Assembly: GCA_035048485.1 (NCBI GenBank)
Contig: CM068580.1
Coordinates: 56,334,475-56,398,474 of the forward strand
Origin: Pteria penguin
Taxonomy: Eukaryota > Mollusca > Bivalvia > Pterioida > Pteriidae
Reading direction: 5' to 3'
Length of the DNA: 64,000 nucleotides
Positions 15,001 to 23,924 of this stretch are shown one piece after another; position 1 is the first letter of the stretch, and each line of letters opens with the position of its first letter. The position numbers and the translations under genes are program-made. The notes beneath the pieces are model-generated. The model was not told the DNA's origin. It saw only the letters and a program-made list of their open reading frames with translations, and made no database searches.

Positions 15001-16796
15001 CTCTACAAAGAAAAAGACAATACTCCAGATACCTAAATCAATATGCTCATATTTTCCTTGACTTATTACAACAGTTGTTGCCAGTAAAATCATATGTTTC
15101 AGATGTTCCTTAGCATAAACTTAGTAAGCCTAAGGAACTGCTTCCCCAAAATGTACTTACTGATCTTCGACAGTTCGTATCTACTGGAATATTTTGATCA
15201 ATGGGTTCAAAATGTCCCATGGGTCTGATGGGATATATGATATTGCCTTTGGAATCAACAGGTGCAGCCTGTAACATGAACTGAGTAAATGTCCTTTTCC
15301 CCTTTTCCACAGGAATAACTGTTAAATTCACTGTAATTAGAAAAGTATTCTGTTCTTATATCATTGTTGTTACAATTCTTCCAGTAATAATGGATAAAAC
15401 ACATTCAGGAGAAATAAATGTACAACATTTGATTGGTTCCAACAGAAACACCATTAATATCCTACTGGAAAAACAGTACTCCTTGTGAGACATTATTAAA
15501 GTCAAGAAAACAGTGGTCTCCCATAGCAGCACCTCAGTTTACCTGTAAGAACCAGTCAAATATTTTTCTTTCACCTTCCTTCTAATTCAATTTTTTTTTA
15601 TGTTTTAGCCTTCAATAATATTACTTTTATCTGCATGTACATAATGATAACACTACCTTTTCCAATTCATATAATGATTTGATTGTAATACATCTGTAAA
15701 CTTAACAACTGTCTATTATACATTGATATGTCAACTGAATCTACCAAAATCTGATATCTTAAATCCTGACATAATTACTAGAATTCAATGCACTACAAAG
15801 GAGGATAAACTGCTGAAAAAGCAACTACAATATTCAATAATGTTTATCCTTTAATCATAGAAAAAAAAATTTCCCTTTGAAATGAACCGCGATACTATGT
15901 ATGTGGGGTGAAAAATGGATGGCAAACTGGCATTTGAACTAACTTGAAGAATCATTGCCAAATGTGTAGATCTCCTACTAACTGTTATCTGATATCTCAG
16001 TCTGCCACCAAACAAACAGTGTATTCAGCAAACAAACAGTGTATTCAGCAAAATTTTAACATTGCATATCTAATTCAAAAGAATGAAAAACTTGGAGTTT
16101 GTGTCGAGTCATCTGTCTCATACATACAATTCTCCCTCACACTCTCGATGCATATTTTGAATCATTGATTGATTTTTGTTTTACGTCACACCACGAATAT
16201 TTCACCTACATGGTGACGGCATCTGCCTGATGCGGGGCATACAAATTTTGACCTTTGCAACGGACCCACCCGAAGCAGTGAGGGATCTTTAACGTGCCAT
16301 GCATACCACGACACGGGGCCTCGGTTTTTATTGTCTCATCCGAAAGACATGACACCGGCATCTTCTTCTCTGGCATGACCAGAGCGGAACTCGAACCCCG
16401 GCCTCCCGATCAGGAGTCCGACGCGATACCACTAGGCCACGCCGGCTTTATTTTGAATCATCAGCAGTTGGACATTCAATCAAATTGTAGTGTACTTCAA
16501 TTCTTGTTGAAGAAATCAGTTTCTCTTCATTAAATGTTGGAATTCCCCAAGTTCATGTAAATAAGAAGAAACTGCAATCTGAACTTACCATTGATTTCAT
16601 CATTGTACCTGTAAGCTGTTTTATTGACTACTATATGGAATGGCGAAGGCAGAACCTGAGGGCTTGTGCCGGGTAATTTTGTTGTCAGTTGTAGAGTCTC
16701 ACAATTACAACACTCTGTTGCTGGTGGCGCCCCCTGGCTTATATCACAGAAATATAATAACGTCACTAGCACTAATATAGAATGTAGATATCCCAT
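6005..16796 (-). CDS. FRRS1-like: Ferric-chelate reductase 1-like (reeler + DOMON + cytochrome b561), 15 coding exons
   Basis: Seen: fifteen minus-strand segments, each bounded by AG and GT, join without a frame error into 1872 nt (623 residues plus stop). Order: signal peptide about 1-22; reeler domain about 25-190; DOMON about 193-345 with the cysteine-rich KGCFRIPEGCWEPYC and GGDRVFEC blocks; cytochrome b561 about 390-560. Histidines H396, H437, H473 and H509 lie 41, 36 and 36 residues apart on successive helices, as expected for four haem ligands. A last helix (601-622) ends the protein. Known: FRRS1/SDR2 proteins are membrane oxidoreductases that reduce ferric iron, taking electrons across the membrane through two b haems; vertebrate forms are near 590-630 residues. 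Inferred: same activity here. Exons: 16589-16796, 15161-15330, 14210-14301, 13551-13656, 12595-12807, 12170-12271, 11266-11437, 10660-10785, 10200-10315, 8952-9038, 8537-8605, 7645-7744, 7338-7484, 6750-6820, 6005-6097. Confidence 0.93.
6750..6820 (-). CDS. FRRS1-like: FRRS1-like coding exon 14: charged linker
   Basis: Residues 570-593. A hydrophilic, basic-then-acidic linker (ERRKKYEFQKRENP, then PEPEPA). It joins in frame by a split Glu codon. Acceptor attacag, donor gtatgt. Confidence 0.88.
7129..7272 (-). mobile_element. tRNA-derived SINE, family 1, truncated (FRRS1-like intron 13)
   Basis: Tail and body are recognisable: ttttacgtcactccatga, atctgcctgatgc, cctttgcaacagaccca. The tRNA-like head is missing. 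On the minus strand, inside the intron between exons 13 and 14. Confidence 0.75.
7338..7484 (-). CDS. FRRS1-like: FRRS1-like coding exon 13: cytochrome b561 helix 5
   Basis: Residues 521-569 plus one base. WWATWILFIYILFHIIVEI is a membrane helix; a cysteine/histidine/lysine segment follows on the cytoplasmic side. Acceptor ttccag, donor gtaggt. Confidence 0.92.
7645..7744 (-). CDS. FRRS1-like: FRRS1-like coding exon 12: fourth haem-ligand histidine
   Basis: Residues 488-520 plus one base. The ALLRPPDEHTCRPCVNWIHW string is the FRRS1-type loop ('RP', 'R..fNWiH') entering the helix that bears H509. Donor gtaagt. Confidence 0.93.
8211..8448 (-). mobile_element. tRNA-derived SINE, family 1, diverged (FRRS1-like intron 11)
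   Basis: Full-length but old. Body strings gatggcatctgtctgatgc and a decayed B box (gacacgaacccagg on plus) are visible, ending in a gttacaggctt head. It lies between exons 11 and 12. Confidence 0.7.
8537..8605 (-). CDS. FRRS1-like: FRRS1-like coding exon 11: third haem-ligand histidine
   Basis: Residues 465-487, 23 codons. Contains EAHPILGI, where H473 is the third histidine ligand, and a hydrophobic run into the next exon. Acceptor ttccag, donor gtaagg. Confidence 0.92.
8952..9038 (-). CDS. FRRS1-like: FRRS1-like coding exon 10: cytochrome b561 helix 2
   Basis: Residues 436-464, phase 0 at both ends. Begins G-H437, the second haem ligand, then a hydrophobic helix. Its acceptor region (tttcag then GGTCACTTTAACTG) is repeated several times in the preceding intron; see the minisatellite at 9039-9565. 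Confidence 0.92.
9039..9565 (-). repeat. ~50-bp minisatellite made of the exon 10 splice acceptor
   Basis: Each unit carries (minus) a tttcag-like acceptor followed by GGTCACTTTAACTGTATGGC, which is the start of coding exon 10. AG positions: 9039-9040 (the one used), 9090-9091, 9146-9147, 9480-9481 (mutated to GG), 9527-9528. A SINE splits the array at 9184-9461. Extra acceptors are therefore stacked upstream of the real exon. Confidence 0.85.
9184..9461 (-). mobile_element. tRNA-derived SINE, family 1, full length with 9-bp target duplication
   Basis: Flanked by the direct repeat catacagtt (9175-9183 and 9462-9470). The minus strand reads a tRNA-like head with A box (tggcctagtgg type) and B box, then the family body, and ends in a tgattgatt-type tail. 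Inserted within the minisatellite of duplicated splice acceptors. Confidence 0.9.
9570..9660. repeat. Short inverted-repeat element, about 92 bp
   Basis: Ends tgtcaagtttcaaa and tttgaaacttgaca are inverted copies. The interior is also partly self-complementary (acaagaaaacaag and cttgtttcttgt). A MITE-like hairpin in the intron between exons 9 and 10. Confidence 0.6.
10200..10315 (-). CDS. FRRS1-like: FRRS1-like coding exon 9: cytochrome b561 helix 1
   Basis: Residues 397-435. GILMILGWCFFGTIGLLL is the first b561 helix, followed by the basic KYYKPMWPNKRFYGQKYWF turn seen in FRRS1. Donor gtgagt, phase 0. Confidence 0.93.
10660..10785 (-). CDS. FRRS1-like: FRRS1-like coding exon 8: linker and first haem-ligand histidine
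   Basis: Residues 355-396 plus one base. The linker HRFGHNDYPKSS leads to PLVKAH, where H396 begins the KAHG motif that opens the cytochrome b561 domain. Acceptor ttatag, donor gtaagt. Confidence 0.92.
11266..11437 (-). CDS. FRRS1-like: FRRS1-like coding exon 7: DOMON domain end
   Basis: Residues 298-354 plus one base. QFYQQRIRCRF and DYHLLMTRGPA are the late DOMON strands that precede the membrane domain. Cysteines C306, C314 and C324 could pair. Acceptor tatcag, donor gtatgt. Confidence 0.9.
11557..12004 (+). mobile_element. Hairpin-ended non-autonomous repeat, family B (FRRS1-like intron 6)
   Basis: Starts with the hairpin gtgtttctgaaacac and ends with a gacagacagac run then tatgcccccgatctat. 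Inside are two tandem copies of a segment with gaaggtcattgtc and catttgaaagggcttcatt-like strings. Related copies: 34652-34920 and 51895-52290, both on the other strand. No open frame. Confidence 0.75.
12170..12271 (-). CDS. FRRS1-like: FRRS1-like coding exon 6: DOMON domain, second part
   Basis: Residues 264-297, 34 codons, phase 0 at both ends. Starts GGDRVFECVHNGGTG, the 'MGDDxVxxC' position of FRRS1 DOMON domains; here the usual methionine before the first Gly is absent. Donor gtatga, a weaker site. Confidence 0.9.
12595..12807 (-). CDS. FRRS1-like: FRRS1-like coding exon 5: DOMON domain, first half
   Basis: Residues 193-263, 71 codons, phase 0 at both ends. It contains CGSDKGCFRIPEGCWEPYC, the cysteine-rich lead-in typical of FRRS1 DOMON domains, then beta strands Y-IATWKIV and YLIEMGGYVDG. 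DOMON domains of this family are thought to bind haem or sugar. Donor gtgagt. Confidence 0.92.
13043..13160. repeat. Two-copy 57-bp tandem duplication in FRRS1-like intron 4
   Basis: The segment beginning ttaataaggttataaatag at 13043 recurs at 13100 almost unchanged. Near-identity suggests a recent duplication. Confidence 0.85.
13551..13656 (-). CDS. FRRS1-like: FRRS1-like coding exon 4: end of reeler domain and linker
   Basis: Residues 157-192. It begins with the R-A-T-F-V strand that closes reeler domains (the split Arg codon joins exactly) and a YWIQEV segment, then a proline/glycine linker to the DOMON domain. Donor gtaagt, phase 0. Confidence 0.9.
14210..14301 (-). CDS. FRRS1-like: FRRS1-like coding exon 3: reeler domain strand with the conserved Trp
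   Basis: Residues 127-156 plus two bases. The string HIKISWQSRNNATGPFKF matches the reeler pattern of a tryptophan-containing strand followed by a short loop and 'G-x-F-x-F'. Acceptor tttgcag, donor gtaaaa. Confidence 0.9.
14430..14605 (-). mobile_element. Degenerate SINE, family 1
   Basis: Strings atggacccaaccaaagcagt, ttttactgtctcgtcc and aaaacaggcca match the family 1 body on the same strand. Old copy, partly overwritten by the younger SINE next to it. Confidence 0.6.
14618..14832 (-). mobile_element. tRNA-derived SINE, family 1, 12-bp target duplication, internal deletion
   Basis: Flanked by ccaattaaacta at 14606-14617 and 14833-14844. The head, B box (gagtgggactcgaacccc on plus) and tail are well kept, but about 55 bp of the body, from 'gcagtgagggatc' to 'cggttttt', is missing. 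Lies between exons 2 and 3. Confidence 0.9.
15161..15330 (-). CDS. FRRS1-like: FRRS1-like coding exon 2: reeler domain core
   Basis: Residues 70-126. It contains the reeler hallmarks: VNLTVIP strand, FTQFMLQA, then the MGHF block and a cysteine (DTNC). Acceptor attacag, donor gtaagt, ending in phase 0. Confidence 0.92.
16166..16448 (-). mobile_element. tRNA-derived SINE, family 1, full length, 13-bp target duplication
   Basis: Flanked by tattttgaatcat at 16153-16165 and 16449-16461. Complete tRNA-like head, body and tail; one of the best preserved copies. It carries a short extra insert (tcttcttctctggcat) between body and head. Lies between exons 1 and 2. Confidence 0.92.
16589..16796 (-). 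CDS. FRRS1-like: FRRS1-like coding exon 1: signal peptide and start of reeler domain
   Basis: Residues 1-69 plus one base. The N-terminus MGYLHSILVLVTLLYF is a hydrophobic signal peptide with a probable cut after SQG (residue 22). A cluster C29, C30, C32 follows. An NKT glycosylation motif lies at 58-60. The donor is gtaagt, phase 1. The start is the first ATG after the 5' UTR acceptor and precedes the signal peptide directly. Confidence 0.92.
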
Positions 16797-16815
16797 CTTT
16801 TTAGAATTTCTTGTT
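16797..16815 (-). other. 5' UTR piece of the FRRS1-like gene with upstream splice acceptor
   Basis: Directly before the ATG on the minus strand, a pyrimidine-rich tract ends in CAG at 16816-16817, leaving a 19-nt leader before the start codon. This suggests a 5' UTR intron with a non-coding first exon at higher coordinates. That exon was not located with confidence. Confidence 0.55.
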
Positions 16816-17081
16816 CTGAAAAGGAAAATATAATTCGTATTTTTAATTCTATATATTAAAGGCTGGAAATAAATGTTTGAAAAGGATTCTTTGTGTAGGG
16901 GGCATCATTGCTGGGAGCTGGGTGGAAGTGAAAGAGAGGAAATGGGGGATATGAAGAGCATGAAACATTCACAAGTACCTTTGACATAAAAATACATGTG
17001 TATCAAGAGCTCTCTGTTCTCTGCAATATTCTCCAAAGTAAAATAAAAACTGACGTACTCTACAGTGTACAACTACAAAAC

Positions 17082-17082
<1 letters not shown>

Positions 17083-17134
<52 letters not shown>
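17083..17134. repeat. (AT)n microsatellite, left of SINE
   Basis: An uninterrupted run of AT dinucleotides immediately before the SINE at 17135. Confidence 0.9.
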
Positions 17135-18298
<1,164 letters not shown>

Positions 18299-18605
18299 TT
18301 TATAGTCTCTAAACATCACTCATGATCGCGTCAAAACAACACCACTAGTTAAAGTGTTCAAACATCACTCATGATAACGCCAAAACAACACCACTAGTTA
18401 TAGTGTTCAAACATCACTCATGATAACGCCAAAACAACACCACTAGTTATAGTGTTCAAACATCACGCATGATAGCGCGAAAACAACACCACTAGTTATA
18501 GTGTTCAAACATCACTCATGATAGCGCCAAAACAACAACACTAGTTATAGTGTTCAAACATCACTCATGATAGCGCCATAACAACACCACTAGTTATAAT
18601 ACCAA
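18299..18605. repeat. 49-bp minisatellite, about six copies
   Basis: The string aaacatcactcatgat recurs at 18311, 18360, 18409, 18458, 18507 and 18556, exactly 49 bp apart. Each unit also has acaccactagttatagtgtt. Units differ at only a few sites. Confidence 0.95.
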
Positions 18606-19020
18606 ACCACCACTACATGTAGCTATTCTCCAAATACACAACTACTAGTACTAGTATTATCAGACAACACTACTTACTGTACAGTGTCCAAATAACACCA
18701 CCAGTCATCATTCCCAAAGGCCAACTAGTGTCCAAACACCACTGGCTATATTGTCAAAACAACACCACTCCTTATAGTGTCCAAACAACACGATTAATTA
18801 TAGGGTCAAAACAGCACCACTAGTTAGTGTCCAAACAACACCATTTGTAAGTGCCCAAACAACATCACCAGTTACTGTCCAAGCAACATCATTAGTTAGA
18901 TTCAAAACAGCACCGCTAGTTACCAGGTACAATGTCAAAACAACACTACCTGACGAAGCCGGGAGTACAAACAACACTAACTATAGTGTCCAACACAACC
19001 ACTTGTTGTAGAGTCCAAAC
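18606..19020. repeat. Decayed extension of the 49-bp minisatellite
   Basis: Shorter irregular units built on 'gtccaaacaacaccactagt' continue the array with many deletions, suggesting an older flank of the same satellite. Confidence 0.7.
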
Positions 19021-19654
19021 ACTGTATCTGAGTAACAAGTACCGCACGAAATAATAACAACAGAATAACATCAATAGATTAAAGATGCCAACAAATTTAA
19101 GTAATACTATGTAATAACAACATTAGCTGATGATCCTGTATTCATCTCATGATTCACCAAACACTCGAATGTCTTTTAGTAAAGTTTATGACATGCCATA
19201 TTATTTGGAATTTTTATGAAGTATGTGGACATGCCTCGATATCATAGTGTATTGTGAATGTGAAAAAGGCTGAACATTCTCAGCATCATCACAAAGCATG
19301 ACGGTTATACAAGTCCCCTTTTTTACTCTATGTGCGAGAAGACGTAAAACCCAACGATATGCAACGGTGTCCATTCAGCAATATTGCAATGTTTGATGAT
19401 TCTATCAATAATTATGATCAGTGTAACTTACCCCTTAACTTCCTCACGTTGCATCTTTATCAGAAATCTTCGTTGGTATATAACACTTGTAATTTCAACA
19501 CAATGTTAGTTTATATATCTAGATAGTTTATAAGCTCCCAATCTACCTAGAATAGACTCACAAAGTTGATATAATCAACATGTTTTCCTCATATCAGAGG
19601 AATGTATAATATTCCCGATCGCGCACCACAAGCAGCTTGATAAGTAACGAGGCG
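19021..19654. other. Spacer, nothing recognised
   Basis: No exon or repeat family recognised. Confidence 0.4.
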
Positions 19655-19760
19655 AGCAGAAGCACTTCCGGGGCCACTTGTAATAGCCCCCCAATCCGTT
19701 GGTTTCCGTCGCGAAGAAGTGCGCTTTCTAAGCAGACTGCACTTCTCACCGTGTTAGAAG
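19655..19760 (-). promoter_or_regulatory. CpG-richer island with ETS-type motif; candidate promoter of the FRRS1-like gene
   Basis: A GC- and CpG-rich patch in AT-rich DNA. Read on the minus strand it has CCGGAAGTG, a common ETS-family core promoter motif. An imperfect inverted repeat (agaagtgcgc / ctgcacttct) lies beside it. It is 2.8 kb upstream of the 5' UTR acceptor at 16816, so it could hold the missing first exon. Inference only. Confidence 0.25.
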
Positions 19761-19939
19761 TTTGCGCATAGGAAGCTTACAGTTTAACATAATTAATACT
19801 GCCATTCATAATTATTTCCATATTTGGATCATAATACGGACATTATTCTCTGGAATTTCCTTTCTCGTAATTTTCAACGACGTGTGACATGTTTACAATT
19901 TGCGTGCAAAATTGCAATGTGTCATATCACTTGAATGCA

Positions 19940-20195
19940 TTTGTTTGTTGTCACGTCGAACTTGCTGCACTTATATTAATGACGGCATCTGTCTGATGTA
20001 TTATTTCATATCTATACCTATGCAAACAGACCCATATTAAGTAGCGAGGAACCTTTAACATGCCAAGGTGGCCTAGTGACACAGTACCTCGGGGTGGGGA
20101 GGGGGAGTCTCGTCCAAAGGTCAGGGAAATGAGGAGTGAAACGTGGTGCCTGAGACCATGACTTTTAGTTCTCAAACCGGCATTCTACCACCATA
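19940..20195 (-). mobile_element. Degenerate SINE, family 1
   Basis: Body strings tgacggcatctgtctgatg, cagaccca and gaacctttaacatgcca mark an old copy. The tRNA-like head is only faintly visible (tctcaaaccggcattctacc). Confidence 0.6.
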
Positions 20196-20994
20196 TTCTC
20201 TACAGATTTACCTGAATGGATATTTTACTGGTAGACACAAATATAAAGAAATCCACGTAGAAAGCTGTTTAAGATTTTTCAACGAATATATTCCCTAATA
20301 TACTAGTAGTGTACAATACTAAAGCATAAATCCACAATATTTAATCAAATAATATTAATTGCTATAGCTACAACCAGGATTAAAACAAGATCTGTTTGTG
20401 AACACTGATGCTCTCAGACTGTAACAATAGTCAACGCCAGTACATGTCAATGTCACCAGGTAAAAAGTTAATGTACCAATGGGAGGGTCTTCACACAAGG
20501 AATACCCATGTACAATATGAATGCATTATTTCTAACTGTTTAAATGTTAGGAAACAATTTTAAAGTATTAAAGTATGCAATAAGAACAAAATAAAAAAGA
20601 AATATGCTCTTAATCCACGATTCTGGGGCATAAAGAGAAATAGCTTACGAAAGAATTTTAAGATGAGCAATTACAATTCCAAGACACTTTCTACACAAAA
20701 TGAAGAAACAAAATTATCAAAGAAAAAAAATGACAGCCAGTTAACTGCAGATTTCCCCAGCATGTGTTTCCTGCAAGTGGTTGTATGATCCTTATCACAC
20801 TGTACACACAACATGTCTCGTCATCCGTCAAGTCTGTATAAAATAGCTGGCATTCCTCCTCAAAATCATGCAAGGGATAACCGAGCACAAGACTTTGAAG
20901 AAACTTACTGGTGCCGGTATTTTGACTAATGTGTTGCTTAATGTGTCAATACATACGGGCTAAATTAAATTTATACAGTGCACTTTATCAACTT
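20196..20994. other. Spacer with one unexplained open frame
   Basis: A minus-strand frame open for about 85 codons (roughly 20691-20945) has a cysteine-bearing segment (ECQLFYTDL, DETCCVYSV) but no ATG, no clear splice sites and no recognised domain. Left uncalled. Confidence 0.35.
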
Positions 20995-21009
20995 ATAATC
21001 CATGGAAAG

Positions 21010-21276
21010 CCGGTGTGGCCTAGTGAATGAGGTGCTCGGTTCCTGATCGAAAGGTCCCAGGTTCGACTTCCACCGTGGACACACATCGCCTTTGGAATGA
21101 GACAGTAAAAACCTAGGTCCCGTGTTACGGTAGGCATGGCACGTAAAAGATCTCTCTCTCTCTGCTCTGGAAGGGTCTGTTGCAAAGATACAAATTTCTA
21201 TGCAATGCATTAGACAGATGCCGACACCATATACATAAAATAATCGTGGAGTGACGTAAAACAATAATTAATCAAT
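21010..21276 (+). mobile_element. tRNA-derived SINE, family 1, plus strand, 15-bp target duplication
   Basis: Flanked by ataatccatggaaag at 20995-21009 and 21277-21291. The plus strand reads the tRNA-like head (ccggtgtggcctagtg ... ggttcgacttcc), body and tail ending in (atca)-like repeats. A ctctctctctc expansion lies in the body. Confidence 0.92.
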
Positions 21277-21291
21277 ATAATCCATGGAAAG

Positions 21292-22880
21292 AGCACGGTT
21301 GTCTGATGTTGAACAATGATGATGTTTGAGTATACATTTACATAATGATGGCGCTGCTCTGGATATACACGTAGCACCTCGTAGAATGCCGAAAGCTCAA
21401 TTACATACATGTATACTGCACTAGGATCCTAAAGAAATCTTATTACTCGATGTTCATCCCTAATGGAATGCACTAATGTAGCGGTAATGCTTTTACCTGT
21501 ATGCAAAGCACTCCTACTTTTTAATTCTTTACTCATTGTTTTACGCCTTCACGACAACCAGTATTCAGTGGCCAAATAAAAAAAATAGAATTTAAAATCA
21601 ATCCCTCCCCATAAAAATCCAGAGTAAACGACCGGCCTTCGACCAATCAGACGTGCCGAAAGGCATTTCCCACTGACACAAACCAAGGGTCGAATTCTGA
21701 TTCTTTGGAGTTGAAAGAGTACAACGAGTTACAGTGCAGTGCTTACTGCTGTCTAGTTTTATGAACGTACCACATATACTTCTAATTAAGCTATAAGCAA
21801 ATATAACTAGAAGATAATTAGTCGCATTTATGTTCCACAGGAGATGATCCAAATGCATTATTAGTATACATGCATATCCCGATTAAAAGTTGGACCCTGA
21901 GCATCATAGTGATATTCTCACCGACTCATATGATCACAAAACTAAAGCTTTCATTAATATTCATTTATATCAAGTTACAATTACGATGAAAATGTTCAAA
22001 TATATACTAAATATGAAATAGTTCCCCTGGATATTGTTCTGGATTATACAAAATCTTTGAGAAAATAGTCATGCAAACTACATTAGTGAGTAATGAAAAG
22101 ATAGAAAATTGAAATACAAAGAACATTATGATAATTTACCTCGTTAAACATCCTCGTAAATCACAGCTCGTTTTTCAAACTACATGTATAAAGAAATATT
22201 AATTTCTAAAGCTGTATATTATACTCGAAAGGGTTCTATGATAACCTTTGAAATAAAGTAGCTTTTATAAGGTAAAGTACATATTTGAGAGTTCTTTGTA
22301 CTTTTGCATCAGACCTTTCAGAATAAAATGGTTTATGACAAAGTTCATAAGTGAATTGCAATCTTGCAAACACAACAGTTATCTTGTTATAGATCGAAGG
22401 TAATTTAGGGACACTAGAGCTCCACCATCCTCCCTTCTTCTCACCCATGCCCTTTTATATTCATTCATTTACCCGGCAATCGAGAACTTTAATTTATTGT
22501 AATTCTGAGAATATAGCTTGTCGTGAAAATCAAGTCTTCGCGAATAATAAGTCAAATTTACAAGTAAAATTCTTAGATATGTATACTACGTAGAATGTGG
22601 TTTTCGCCAAAATTATGTCTCGCGAACAAAAACTAAAAATCCCGTCAAAATAAAATCACGCAGCCCAAAACTTTACTAAGGAATGCTGTCAACAGAAAGC
22701 AAACAAGATGGAAATACATGTTTACATTTCATGACAGTTCAGCAACGGATTCAAAGGGGTGCACAAATTTTAGGTCCATCAAATAGCAGATTTAAACGGA
22801 ATAGCCCTTCTCCGCTAAAACACCATTCTAGACCCGCCTAGCTCTTCCCATCCCGCCTTATTTCACTCCTTCTCAATAAT
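21292..22880. other. Spacer, nothing recognised
   Basis: No exon or repeat family recognised; short open frames lack any support. Confidence 0.4.
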
Positions 22881-22885
22881 AGGTT

Positions 22886-23048
22886 CGTTGGTTGATTTGG
22901 TGTTTTACGTCGCTATCAACAATTATTCAGCTACATCGCGACCTGGAAGGAGGTAACCAACCTCTTACGGTAAACATAGTGGCGCAAAGCGGAAATCGAA
23001 CCCGGATCGTCTGCAACGCAAGCTAAGCGCTTAACCACTACATCAAGA
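22886..23048 (-). mobile_element. tRNA-derived SINE, family 2
   Basis: A different SINE from family 1. The minus strand reads a tRNA-like head with an A box like tagtggttaagcgc and B box gggttcgatttcc, a body with cgatgtagc/tcgcgacctgg strings, and a tail of caaccaac repeats. Shares tail, body and the 3' part of the tRNA-like head with 46697-46832. Confidence 0.8.
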
Positions 23049-23400
23049 CTGTTCTCTCATGCCCCCCCCCCCCTTCTTTTCAAAATGCAAATCCCGGATC
23101 TGTCCATTTAGAAACTACTTTCATGCAAACCAAATGTTTAGGCTTGTCTGTGGAGTAACGTTTTTTATCTTGTTTACATAACTCATATCAACGAAGTTTG
23201 ATGGAAGAAGAACGTCTTTTATATCTATGAATCACCAGAGGATGTTTACATACGAATATAGAATTTCTGTGACTTATGTATAAATATTGATGGTCGGTTG
23301 GCTGCTTGAGTTGTAGTAGATAACTACCTAGTTATCATAAATTAATTCAGTCATAAATCGACACAGAGGAGTAATGATCAAACAAGCATACTTATATAAG

Positions 23401-23924
23401 TGTCATGTTCTAATTTTTGAAATTTACTTGGGGATGGTACCACCAAGTAAGAGACATAAAGTAGTCTATGTCTCTACCAAAAGTGAATTCAACAAGAAAC
23501 CGTCAACGACGGTATGACCGGATTGCAAATGCTAAACGCAAAAAGTTGACAACAGACGCACGGACAGACAGACGGACCGATTTTGCCAATTTATAGACCA
23601 GAATTGCTTTGCATTAACATTAAAAATACATGTATGCAAGTGGTCACCGTAAAGGCAAAAACAGTGTGTGTTCACTGAAGCGTAAAGTCAAGGTCAAGGT
23701 CACTAAATTTTTGTATTGGTTGGATAGAACATTCAAGTAACTACAAACCTACCAACTTTGACATAAGTACCCTTTAGGGTATGAGAGAAACCAAGCTAAA
23801 CGCAAATGTTAAACCCAAAATGTTGACGCCGTACGGACAGGCGGACGGACTGACGGACGGACAGACGGTTTTCGCCAATTCATAGACTTTGCTTTGCAAT
23901 CCGGTCAAAAATTAGAACATGACA
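23401..23924. mobile_element. TIR element (MITE-like), 524 bp, perfect 20-bp ends
   Basis: Terminal inverted repeats tgtcatgttctaatttttga (23401-23420) and its exact complement (23905-23924). The interior holds two related segments, each with a gctaaacgcaaa string, a run of gacggac repeats and a 'ttgccaatttatagac' string. No coding capacity, so it depends on an outside transposase. Superfamily not determined. Confidence 0.85.

Noticed and set aside
18299..18605. Possible CRISPR array (regular repeats)
   Set aside because: Units are contiguous 49-bp minisatellite copies without unique spacers, in a eukaryotic intergenic region. The same applies to the 56-bp array at 32105.
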